Source: an uncultured Bacteroidales bacterium (GTDB lineage Bacteria; Bacteroidota; Bacteroidia; Bacteroidales; UBA932). From it: DNA of 7,671 nucleotides. Position numbers and translations under genes: made by a program. The stretch lies in contig ONYJ01000167.1 in NCBI GenBank assembly GCA_900322025.1, positions 1 through 7,671 of the forward strand, written 5' to 3'. Shown one piece after another: positions 1 to 6,373 of the stretch (the first letter of the stretch is position 1; every line of letters begins with the position of its first letter). The notes under the pieces are model-generated. The model made no database searches. It had not been told where the DNA came from and worked only from the letters and a program-made list of their open reading frames with translations.

Positions 1-91
1 AGCCCTTATCTACATTCTTTATAGCCTTGTGAACATCTTCTTTTTGGGAATAAACTCCTCTTTGGGCATATCTGTCTTGCTGGTCTGTCAT
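1..91 (-). CDS. purM: Phosphoribosylformylglycinamidine cyclo-ligase (AIR synthase), N-terminal fragment
   Basis: An open frame starts with ATG at 91-89 and runs off the left edge, giving 30 codons with no stop. It begins MTDQQDRYAQRGV and continues with a segment containing SQKEDVHKAIKNVDKG. From memory, this RGV-S-x-KEDVHxAIKNxDKG pattern is how PurM/AIR synthase proteins of Bacteroidales begin. PurM makes 5-aminoimidazole ribonucleotide from FGAM with ATP, the fifth step of purine synthesis, in the cytoplasm. The ATG overlaps the stop of the upstream aminotransferase gene by four bases (ATGA), so translation is probably coupled; a weak purine-rich GGAAG lies just before the ATG. The catalytic and ATP-binding parts lie outside the window, so the call rests on the N-terminus and on purD being in the same gene string. 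Confidence 0.72.
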   Translation of the reverse strand, partial: MTDQQDRYAQRGVYSQKEDVHKAIKNVDKG

Positions 92-1284
92 TTTCTTCCG
101 GGATAAACCTTCAAACCTTCTTCAATACACTTTATTGCATGCTTGATATCTTCTACTTTAAGCACATAAGCTAATCTCACCTCGTCTTCTCCAGTGCCCG
201 GAGTTGCATAGAATCCTGCCGCAGGAGCCACCATTGTAGTTTCTCCGTTATAACTGAACTCCTCAAGCATCCATTTTGCAAAGTTCTCTGCAGAATCAAC
301 CGGTAAACGGGCTATTGTGTAGAATGCTCCCATAGGTTTAGGAGTAAATACGCCCGGTATCTGATTCAACATATCGCACATAACATCTCTTCTGTGGATA
401 TACTCGGCTTTAACAGCAGCAAAGTATTCAGCCGGAGTATCTAAAGCAGCCTCTGCGGCTATTTGCTCTACGGTAGGAGAACATAAACGGCTCATTGCAA
501 ACTTCATTACTGCCGCCATCACCTCTTTATTCTTCGATACTATACAACCTATACGCGCACCACACATGCTATATCGCTTAGAAACAGAGTCTAAGAGCAG
601 AACATTCTGTTCTAACCCGGGAATCTGCATCGCTGAGAAATGAGGCTCTTCTGAGTAGCAGAATTCTCTGTAAACCTCATCTGAGAGCAGGAATATATTA
701 TGCTTCTTTACTATTTCTCCAAGCTTGAGCATACTCTCTTTAGAGTACAGGGTACCTGTAGGATTTCCGGGGTTACATATCAGTATAGCCTTGGTCTTAT
801 TGGTAATGTATTTATCGAATTCTTCAATAGGAGGCACCTGAAAACCATTATCTATCTTTGTAGATATAGGCACGAGAGTTACTCCGGTTTGAATGGCAAA
901 TGCTCTGTAGTTGGTATAGAAAGGCTCCATAACCACAACCTCATCGCCAGGATTACAAAGAACTGTCATTGCAAACAAAACAGCCTCGCTTCCGGAAGTA
1001 GTTACTATAACATCAGAAGCATCTACATCAATACCTATTTTGTTGTAATATCCAGCCAACCCCTTACGATAGCTTTCTATACCGGCAGAGTTGGCATAAG
1101 CCAAATTGTTCAGACGGATATTCCTTATAGCCTCCATAACACACTCAGGAGAATCTATATCCGGTTGTCCTATATTCAGGTGAAATACCTTAACGCCTCT
1201 CTTTTTGGCAGCCTCGGCAAATGGCACCAGCTTTCTTATTGGAGAAGCCGGCATTTCTATTGCTTTTTGTGATAGAGTTAACAT
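88..1284 (-). CDS. Class I/II pyridoxal-phosphate aminotransferase (aspartate aminotransferase-like)
   Basis: This 398-residue cytoplasmic enzyme belongs to the fold-type I PLP aminotransferases (AAT superfamily) and has full length. Visible landmarks are the substrate-side GQPD (39-42), the cofactor-phosphate loop TTSGSEA (95-101), NPGNPTG (171-177) with N174, SDEVY (201-205) with D202 for the pyridine nitrogen and Y205, the Schiff-base lysine K236 in SVSK, the phosphate-binding R244, and R370 in EVRLAY as the expected substrate carboxylate arginine. All catalytic positions are present, so the enzyme should be active. Aspartate with 2-oxoglutarate is the usual guess for this subfamily, but aromatic or other amino acids cannot be excluded from sequence. 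The start is the only sensible ATG; 42 bases separate it from the PBP4 gene and no TAnnTTTG box is seen there, which suggests read-through from upstream. Its stop overlaps the purM start. Confidence 0.93.
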   Translation of the reverse strand: MLTLSQKAIEMPASPIRKLVPFAEAAKKRGVKVFHLNIGQPDIDSPECVMEAIRNIRLNNLAYANSAGIESYRKGLAGYYNKIGIDVDASDVIVTTSGSEAVLFAMTVLCNPGDEVVVMEPFYTNYRAFAIQTGVTLVPISTKIDNGFQVPPIEEFDKYITNKTKAILICNPGNPTGTLYSKESMLKLGEIVKKHNIFLLSDEVYREFCYSEEPHFSAMQIPGLEQNVLLLDSVSKRYSMCGARIGCIVSKNKEVMAAVMKFAMSRLCSPTVEQIAAEAALDTPAEYFAAVKAEYIHRRDVMCDMLNQIPGVFTPKPMGAFYTIARLPVDSAENFAKWMLEEFSYNGETTMVAPAAGFYATPGTGEDEVRLAYVLKVEDIKHAIKCIEEGLKVYPGRK

Positions 1285-1326
1285 AAATGAAATCTTTTTA
1301 TCTGTTTTCCAATTATTTACTTCTAA

Positions 1327-2814
1327 TTATTCTGTACAGGCCAATGAATACATAAAGCCTTCCAGATGTTTCTGAATTTCTCTTGTAGGACAAGAGTAAT
1401 TATTAACCAAAATAGCAAACTTGATAAGCCCATGCTTCGGCCCGCCATATACATATCCGGCATAGGTTTTAACATTAGATAAACTGCCGCTCTTGGCATG
1501 CACAGCAAGAGCTGTCTTCTTATCGAATTTCTTAGCAGTAAGAACATTACGCAAAGTACCCACTCCAGAGTAAGGGAAGGCTTCTACAAAACGCTCGAAG
1601 CAAGGCTGCTGCGCCATTACACTAAAGAAGTTGCAGAAAAATGCCGGAGACAAATAATTCTGCCTCGACAATCCACTGCCATCGTCTTGAGTATAACCTA
1701 CCGTATTAACTCCAAGAGAATCTAATATCCTCTTGGCCGCTTTTTTGGAGGCCGAGTAAGTCCCCTCTCCAAACATCTTCTTTCCAAGAGTCTTAAACAG
1801 AGTCTCTGCATAAAAATTATCGCTAATAACAAGGGTTCTGCCCACAATTTTCCAGAGCTCCGGAGAATAAGTAGTGGCTATGTCGAACAATTCTGTACTA
1901 TCAGCTTCTTCTACAGGTATTATATTCGGCCCAATGGTAATGCCTTTAGAAAGTGCAAAATCTCTGAATGCAGCACCGCAAGACAAATAGCTGAACTTGT
2001 TTGAAATAGAAATGGATATTGTGTCTCTATCCAAAGGTACGCTACCAGCAAATTTCCCAACCTTTGCAAGATCTGAACAAAAATATTCTGAATGATCGCC
2101 ACTTTTTGCAGCCTCGGTAGTCAGATTGTTCATGTACTTAAAATTAGGTATCTGCGGATACAAGACAATAACCTGTGGCTTATCGCCAACCTGCTTGCCC
2201 GGCACTATACGCACTTTTTGAACATCTCTATGAAAAGGCAAACCGCTTGGTGCAGAGCCATAATCGTACCCTATATTCCCCCATGTCCATGAAGCCGGAA
2301 TTACCTCCCTGCCTATATAGGTATCATCTACAACTATATTACCTTCTACCTTCCTGATTCCCAATTTCTCCATACCTTCTACCCACACTCCGAACACAGA
2401 ATCTACTTTAAATGCCACCCCATCATCTGCACCCAGTGTAGGATCGGCACCGCCCACTATCCAAATATCGCCATAAAGCACGCCATTCTTAATAATACCG
2501 GAATGCTTTACGGAAGTAGTAAACTTATAGTCTTCTCCCAAATAAGCCAAGGCCAATCCACAAGTAACTGTTTTTAATGTAGATGCCGTTAATACAGGCA
2601 GATTTGAATTCCATTCTGCTATCACTTTGCCATCTTTATCCACGGCCTTTATTGCAGCTACGGCATTGCGGTAGTTATGATTCTTCTTTATAACCTTGTC
2701 TATGTACTCCTGAGGTGTGTATTCGTTCTTCTCTTGAGCCTTCAGAATGCATGGGTTAAAAATCTGTACCTGCAGCAATAGCGCAAAAACCAGTAATGAG
2801 AAATATCTTTTCAT
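1327..2814 (-). CDS. dacB: D-alanyl-D-alanine carboxypeptidase/endopeptidase, PBP4 type (peptidase family S13)
   Basis: This 495-residue penicillin-binding protein trims or cleaves peptidoglycan stem peptides in the periplasm. The N-terminus is a signal peptide (MKR, then a hydrophobic stretch to about residue 24, with likely cleavage after KAQ near 27). The three active-site motifs are clear: S78-T-L-K81 (nucleophile and base), S331-D-N333, and K441-S-G443. The 253-residue gap between the first two motifs is the hallmark of class C (S13) enzymes, which carry extra domains inserted there. The conserved DGSGLSR follows at 378-384. The third motif reads KSG rather than the commoner KTG, a conservative change. 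Length fits the family (about 450-500). The gene starts 15 bases after the membrane-protein gene and has its own promoter whose -7 box ends four bases before the ATG. The enzyme is probably non-essential and involved in wall remodelling, as for E. coli PBP4; that is inference from the family. Confidence 0.95.
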   Translation of the reverse strand: MKRYFSLLVFALLLQVQIFNPCILKAQEKNEYTPQEYIDKVIKKNHNYRNAVAAIKAVDKDGKVIAEWNSNLPVLTASTLKTVTCGLALAYLGEDYKFTTSVKHSGIIKNGVLYGDIWIVGGADPTLGADDGVAFKVDSVFGVWVEGMEKLGIRKVEGNIVVDDTYIGREVIPASWTWGNIGYDYGSAPSGLPFHRDVQKVRIVPGKQVGDKPQVIVLYPQIPNFKYMNNLTTEAAKSGDHSEYFCSDLAKVGKFAGSVPLDRDTISISISNKFSYLSCGAAFRDFALSKGITIGPNIIPVEEADSTELFDIATTYSPELWKIVGRTLVISDNFYAETLFKTLGKKMFGEGTYSASKKAAKRILDSLGVNTVGYTQDDGSGLSRQNYLSPAFFCNFFSVMAQQPCFERFVEAFPYSGVGTLRNVLTAKKFDKKTALAVHAKSGSLSNVKTYAGYVYGGPKHGLIKFAILVNNYSCPTREIQKHLEGFMYSLACTE

Positions 2815-2818
2815 GCAA

Positions 2819-2850
2819 CAAATTTAGTCTTAAACTATGAAATTACCAAG
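2819..2850 (-). promoter_or_regulatory. Bacteroidetes-type promoter for the PBP4 gene
   Basis: On the minus strand a -33-like CTTG (2850-2847) is followed after exactly 20 bases by TAAATTTG (2826-2819), a perfect match to the TAnnTTTG -7 consensus of Bacteroidetes (consensus spacing 19-21). The -33 lies inside the end of the preceding membrane-protein gene. Only four bases (TTGC) separate the box from the ATG at 2814, so the predicted transcription start falls at or within a base or two of the start codon. Confidence 0.62.
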
Positions 2851-3753
2851 CCTGTAAAGTACCAGGGCGCAAAGTAAAATAATCATTTCCACTCGCACTA
2901 AAGCTTGCCTGCCATAACTGGAAAAATAGCGGGCCAGAAGAATTCCCATGGGACAAGCTCCCAACACAGCCACAGGATATTTAGAGGATGCTGCAAACAA
3001 GAAGAACTCTACTATACAAACTAATACATTTATAATCTGCATTTTAAGAGCGTAAGACTGAGCTATTCCATATTCCTTCATCCTAATGGAAAACATTATT
3101 ATTGCATGAACCGTTATTAGCAGCAAACAGAACCCAAGAAACAAACTGGATATAGAGCCAGACAACGATATGTAGTTAATATCAGACACGGCCGCCCAAT
3201 ACCTGCACACATGATTAAAAACATTGTGGCCAAAGAGATATAAACCACTAAACAATAAAATATATGGAGTTAGTAGGCCGCCAAGAAACTTCAAGATATT
3301 GCGTATCTTGTCTGTAAGCCCTGCTGTTAGCATCAGGATAATTACCAGCAAGGCTATCCAAATAACCGGAGGAAAGAACATAGCCGATAGTGCCATCATA
3401 AAAAAGGCTGTAAAATACTGTTCTTTAAGCAAACAGAACTGTGCCCACAACAATGCTATGGCAGCTATGTGAATTCTGTTTATGCAAACCGCACCATCTG
3501 CAGCCATCAAAAAGGCCGCAGAAAGAGCCACGGCTAACATCCTCTCCGATGGTTTCTGCAACAAAGAGCCAGAAGTAATATACACTGTTGTAAGAAGCAA
3601 TACATCTGCCACCAAACCTAATATAACAGAAGCCGAAAGCGAAAGCCCCTCTGCCGGCATCAGTTCCATAAAAAAAGAAGATATTAACAGAAACAGAGCA
3701 ACTATATATAAAGCCACTCTATTATACCCTAAGGAATCTGACCGCAGCACCAT
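2830..3753 (-). CDS. Polytopic inner-membrane protein of unknown function (DUF6427-like)
   Basis: This 307-residue protein is almost wholly hydrophobic, with roughly nine or ten candidate membrane segments (about 13-33, 41-60, 73-90, 93-109, 115-127, 129-146, 154-175, 200-222, 238-256, 259-276 and 287-303). No catalytic motif or signal peptide is evident. Charged loops are short; the longest hydrophilic stretches are around 62-72, 147-154 and 223-235. I recall DUF6427 membrane proteins of about 300 residues beside purD in Bacteroidetes, and the central stretch with PPVIW (128-132), DKIR and LGGLLTPY (157-164) fits that family, so I lean to that assignment without being able to search. The ATG lies four bases after the purD stop (TAA-TCTT-ATG), so it is translationally coupled to purD. 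Possible roles include transport or handling of a lipid-linked sugar, given the PBP4 and deacetylase neighbours, but this is a guess. Confidence 0.85.
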   Translation of the reverse strand: MVLRSDSLGYNRVALYIVALFLLISSFFMELMPAEGLSLSASVILGLVADVLLLTTVYITSGSLLQKPSERMLAVALSAAFLMAADGAVCINRIHIAAIALLWAQFCLLKEQYFTAFFMMALSAMFFPPVIWIALLVIILMLTAGLTDKIRNILKFLGGLLTPYILLFSGLYLFGHNVFNHVCRYWAAVSDINYISLSGSISSLFLGFCLLLITVHAIIMFSIRMKEYGIAQSYALKMQIINVLVCIVEFFLFAASSKYPVAVLGACPMGILLARYFSSYGRQALVRVEMIILLCALVLYRLGNFIV

Positions 3754-3757
3754 AAGA

Positions 3758-5089
3758 TTATAGTTCAGATAAGTTTATCAAATCCAAGCCTATATCGTTT
3801 CTGTAAGTTTTGCCCTCGTATGATATATTTTCTATCTGGACATATGCCTGCTGCCGGCAAACATCAATAGTCTCTGCTATATTATTGCACAAACTATGGT
3901 TATTGGCCGTTATAGCCAACACTCTGCCGCCTGCTGTCAAAAGTGTTTTATCGGCAGAAGAAGAGGTGCCACTATGAAACACCTTCACCGGCCCTGAAGA
4001 AGTATTGCAATACAGCAAATCATTACCGGATATAACTTTACCCTTACTATAACTATCAGGATATCCAGCACTTACGCATACAACTGTAAGAGCCATAGAT
4101 TGCGAAATCTCCAGCGTTTCTTCTTTCAGTTTACCCTTTGCACAAGCTACAAGATGGCCAAGCAAATCAGACTGTATTCTGGTTAGAACCGCCTCCGTTT
4201 CAGGATCGCCCATACGCACATTGTATTCTATAACATAAGGATTGCCGGCGCAATTCATAAGCCCAAAGAATATAAAGCCCTTATACGGAATACCATCGGC
4301 CCTAAGCCCTGCCAAGGTAGGCTCTATTATTTTCGAACGCACTTTGGCACAGAACTCGGTATCTACAAAAGGTACCGGCGACACCGCCCCCATACCTCCT
4401 GTATTAGGCCCTTTATCTCCATCGCCGATTCTCTTGTAATCTTTAGCTTCCGGAAGAAGAAGATAGTCTGTTCCATCTGTAAGAATAAACATAGATACTT
4501 CTATCCCGCTTAAAAACTGCTCTATTACAACAGTATTTCCGGCAGAACCGAACTTTCCTCCCAGCATATTGCGCAGTTCCTGTTTTGCCTGTTCGAGACT
4601 TTGGCAAATCAACACACCTTTTCCGGCAGCCAAACCGTCTGCCTTAAGAACATAAGGAGCCGAAAGACTCTCTAAAAACTCATCGGCTTCTGCTATTGAA
4701 TCTGAGGTAAAGCTCCTGAAAGCAGCTGTAGGAATAGAGTGTTTAAGCATAAACTCTTTTGCAAACTGCTTGCTGCCTTCAAGTGCAGCACCTCGGCTTT
4801 CCGGGCCTATGAATAGTATGTCTTTAAGAGCGGAGTCTTGTTTAAAATAATCAGCGAGTCCTTTAACAAGAGGTTCTTCCGGGCCTACCACCACCATATC
4901 TATAGAGTGCTCCACAACCACCTCTTTTACTCTGTTGAAGTCGTTCGGGCTACCTGCTATATTACATCCTATCTGGGCTGTTCCCGGATTGCCCGGCATA
5001 GCGTAGAGTTTATCCAGATTGGGGCTCTGCCCGATTTTCCATGCCAGCGCATGTTCTCGTCCGCCACTGCCTAATACTAAAACATTCAT
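3758..5089 (-). CDS. purD: Phosphoribosylamine-glycine ligase (GAR synthetase)
   Basis: PurD joins glycine to 5-phosphoribosylamine with ATP to give glycinamide ribonucleotide, the second step of IMP synthesis, in the cytoplasm. The 443-residue protein has the expected length and order: an N-terminal Rossmann-like domain opening with GSGGREHAL (7-15); the ATP-grasp domain with LKADGLAAGKGV (148-159); the GARS signature with RIGDGDKGPNTGGMG (220-234); the metal-binding EYNVRMGDPE (288-297); and the C-terminal domain with TAGGRVLAI (385-393). No key residue is missing. The ATG at 5089 directly precedes MNVLVLGSGG, the canonical start. It follows the deacetylase gene by 25 bases, where a near-consensus promoter is seen, and is followed after four bases by the membrane-protein gene. 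No riboswitch or PurR-type site is visible in the short leader. Confidence 0.98.
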   Translation of the reverse strand: MNVLVLGSGGREHALAWKIGQSPNLDKLYAMPGNPGTAQIGCNIAGSPNDFNRVKEVVVEHSIDMVVVGPEEPLVKGLADYFKQDSALKDILFIGPESRGAALEGSKQFAKEFMLKHSIPTAAFRSFTSDSIAEADEFLESLSAPYVLKADGLAAGKGVLICQSLEQAKQELRNMLGGKFGSAGNTVVIEQFLSGIEVSMFILTDGTDYLLLPEAKDYKRIGDGDKGPNTGGMGAVSPVPFVDTEFCAKVRSKIIEPTLAGLRADGIPYKGFIFFGLMNCAGNPYVIEYNVRMGDPETEAVLTRIQSDLLGHLVACAKGKLKEETLEISQSMALTVVCVSAGYPDSYSKGKVISGNDLLYCNTSSGPVKVFHSGTSSSADKTLLTAGGRVLAITANNHSLCNNIAETIDVCRQQAYVQIENISYEGKTYRNDIGLDLINLSEL

Positions 5090-5093
5090 ATCC

Positions 5094-5126
5094 GAAAGTT
5101 ATTATTATCTTTAATTATAATTCAAT
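5094..5126 (-). promoter_or_regulatory. Possible internal promoter for purD
   Basis: On the minus strand ATTG (5126-5123) is followed after 21 bases by TAACTTTC (5101-5094), which matches the TAnnTTTG -7 consensus except for the final base. The -33 lies in the last codons of the deacetylase gene. The box ends four bases (GGAT) before the purD ATG, the same geometry as at the PBP4 gene, so a nearly leaderless purD transcript is predicted. The mismatched last base lowers confidence. Confidence 0.4.
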
Positions 5127-5726
5127 TCTTGCACAGCACAATCCCTTATCTTTTATGGCTTGGAGAACTACAGGAAGAGCCTCCCATAAATTGCGAGCAC
5201 ACTTAACGGAATCGTGAAAAGCTATAATGGCTCCACTCTCAAGATATGGCACTACATTACGTACGCACTGCTTGCCGTTTATATGACGGCTGTAATCTCT
5301 GCTTAGGATTGTCCACATTATGTGATAATACCTCTCCGAAAGCACCCTCGCCTGATTCGGCCCTATTCTGGCATAAGGCGGCCTAAAAAGGTTGGAGTGT
5401 ATCAGATCTCCAGCTATATCCACATCCCTGACATAATCGCCTGTCTTCATTCCCCAGCCTTTTACATGGCTGTAAGAATGATTGCCAACGGCATGTCCCC
5501 TTGTTTTAATCTCCTCAAACAATTCTGGGAACAACTCTACATTCTTACCTATGCAAAAGAAGGTTGCTTTGGCGTTGTATTTATCTAACTGATCTAATAC
5601 CCAAGGTGTTACTTCTGGTCTTGGGCCATCGTCAAATGTAAGGTAAACCTCGTTTCTTTCATTGGGCAAACTCCAAATGAAAGACGGAAACATCCTTTTT
5701 ATTATTCCCGGAGGATTTATCTTCAT
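5115..5726 (-). CDS. Polysaccharide deacetylase family protein (NodB homology domain, carbohydrate esterase family 4)
   Basis: This is a minimal NodB-domain metal-dependent deacetylase, 203 residues from the ATG at 5726. All five motifs are present: TFDDGP (30-35, with D32 as base and D33 as metal ligand), HSYSH (83-87, metal ligands H83 and H87), RPPY (115-118), D144 in SRDYS, and FHDS (170-173, with H171). It should therefore be catalytically competent on an N-acetylated sugar; peptidoglycan, a surface polysaccharide or a lipid-linked intermediate are candidates. No signal peptide or membrane anchor is seen, so it may act in the cytoplasm or on the inner membrane face, which is odd for a wall-directed enzyme. 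An upstream TTG at 5747 would add seven residues, but it lies inside the -7 box, so the ATG (MKINPPG) is preferred. It is the first gene of the minus-strand string, 25 bases ahead of purD. Confidence 0.9.
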   Translation of the reverse strand: MKINPPGIIKRMFPSFIWSLPNERNEVYLTFDDGPRPEVTPWVLDQLDKYNAKATFFCIGKNVELFPELFEEIKTRGHAVGNHSYSHVKGWGMKTGDYVRDVDIAGDLIHSNLFRPPYARIGPNQARVLSERYYHIMWTILSRDYSRHINGKQCVRNVVPYLESGAIIAFHDSVKCARNLWEALPVVLQAIKDKGLCCARIEL

Positions 5727-5752
5727 ATCTTTGGTATTACCCAACAAAGATA
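5726..5752. repeat. Perfect 8-base inverted repeat in the divergent promoter
   Basis: TATCTTTG at 5726-5733 on the plus strand is mirrored by CAAAGATA at 5745-5752, with 11 bases between. Both arms equal the TAnnTTTG -7 consensus, read in opposite, converging directions. A second small dyad, GGTA-T-TACC (5733-5741), lies inside but is not concentric. The right arm, read on the minus strand, is the likely -7 box of the deacetylase gene; the left arm overlaps that gene's start codon. It could be two facing promoters, an operator for a dimeric regulator, or coincidence. Confidence 0.5.
5745..5752 (-). promoter_or_regulatory. -7 box of the promoter for the deacetylase-purD gene string
   Basis: On the minus strand TATCTTTG (5752-5745) matches TAnnTTTG perfectly. 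Eighteen bases separate it from the ATG at 5726, so a leader of about 12-15 bases is predicted. No good TTTG is seen 19-21 bases upstream; the best is GTTA at 5776-5773 with a 20-base spacer, which overlaps the -7 box of the divergent lipoprotein gene. This would be the main promoter for the whole minus-strand set. Confidence 0.5.
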
Positions 5753-5772
5753 ATGCAAAACAAATAATTGAT

Positions 5773-5780
5773 TAACTTTG
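5773..5780 (+). promoter_or_regulatory. -7 box of the promoter for the lipoprotein-amidohydrolase pair
   Basis: TAACTTTG matches the TAnnTTTG consensus perfectly and ends five bases (TACTT) before the ATG at 5786. The predicted transcription start is therefore within about one to three bases of the start codon. No clear -33 TTTG is seen at the right distance (5749-5752 reads GATA). The box lies downstream of the alternative TTG start at 5768, which argues for the ATG as the true start. Confidence 0.52.
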
Positions 5781-5785
5781 TACTT

Positions 5786-6373
5786 ATGATTTCTAAAACA
5801 AAAATACCACACCTGTGTATGGCTATAAGCATAGCTGTGCTCTGCTTGTGTTCCTGCAACAAAAAGAAGATTTTGGGCAAGAATGAGGTGGCTACTATTA
5901 TGTATGAAATGTTTCTTGCAGATCAGTATGCTAAAACCTACACAGAAATAGGCTCAGCAGCAGACTCCGTATTGCTGTATCAGCATGTATTTGAAAAGCA
6001 CTCCTGCACCCTACAAGACTATCAAGAAGCTTTAAGACATTATCTGCCAGACCAAAAAGCTTATTCCTATATTCTAAAGAGAGCCACCCTTATAGCAAAA
6101 GACAGCTCTACACAGGCTAACAAAGCCTTGGAAATGGTAAAGCAAATAAAATTATACTTTCCTGTACCTTTTTTAGTTTCAGACGAATTGTTCGACCATA
6201 ATCACTGGTGGACTAAAACAATAGACGGGCAGGATATTCCAGATACAAAGTTCATATACTTAGTCAGACAGACAGAGACTGTAGCACCCCAAAGACAAGA
6301 AATTAATCTCTTGTCTGGCACACCTCAGACAAATATTGAAATAGAAGCAGAATCAAACAACAATCAGTTATGA
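5786..6373 (+). CDS. DUF4296-type lipoprotein
   Basis: This protein has 195 residues from the ATG at 5786. The N-terminus has basic residues (K4, K6), a hydrophobic core and a lipobox ending LCSC with C24 as the lipid-modified cysteine, followed by NKKK. It should therefore be exported and lipidated; final placement in the inner or outer membrane is unknown. Residues about 34-110, helical and rich in Y, L and A (EVATIMYEMFLADQYAK near the start), resemble DUF4296, a domain of Bacteroidetes lipoproteins with no known function; this is recognition from memory. The rest is less ordered, with HWWTK (140-144) and a hydrophilic tail rich in E, N and Q. A TTG start at 5768 would add six residues but lies upstream of the -7 box. 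The stop overlaps the ATG of the amidohydrolase gene (ATGA), so the two are co-translated. Confidence 0.85.
   Translation: MISKTKIPHLCMAISIAVLCLCSCNKKKILGKNEVATIMYEMFLADQYAKTYTEIGSAADSVLLYQHVFEKHSCTLQDYQEALRHYLPDQKAYSYILKRATLIAKDSSTQANKALEMVKQIKLYFPVPFLVSDELFDHNHWWTKTIDGQDIPDTKFIYLVRQTETVAPQRQEINLLSGTPQTNIEIEAESNNNQL

Noticed and set aside
700..1272. 190-codon plus-strand open frame opposite the aminotransferase gene
   Set aside because: It is antisense to a gene with complete catalytic motifs, and its translation is a low-complexity mix rich in Y, S, I and R with no recognisable domain. A shadow frame.
1285..1326. Separate promoter or terminator between the PBP4 and aminotransferase genes
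   Set aside because: The 42 bases are A-rich, with no TAnnTTTG box on the minus strand and no stem-loop.
3754..3765. TATAAT-like hexamer just before the membrane-protein ATG
   Set aside because: Bacteroidetes primary sigma factors use TAnnTTTG, and this hexamer spans the purD stop region with a four-base gap to the next gene. Coupled translation explains the spacing better.
5727..5747. TTG start at 5747 extending the deacetylase by seven residues
   Set aside because: The TTG lies within the TATCTTTG -7 box, and the ATG at 5726 gives a normal N-terminus for the family.
5768..5785. TTG start at 5768 extending the lipoprotein by six residues
   Set aside because: It lies upstream of the -7 box at 5773-5780, so it would not be in the transcript from that promoter; the ATG at 5786 gives a well-formed lipoprotein signal.
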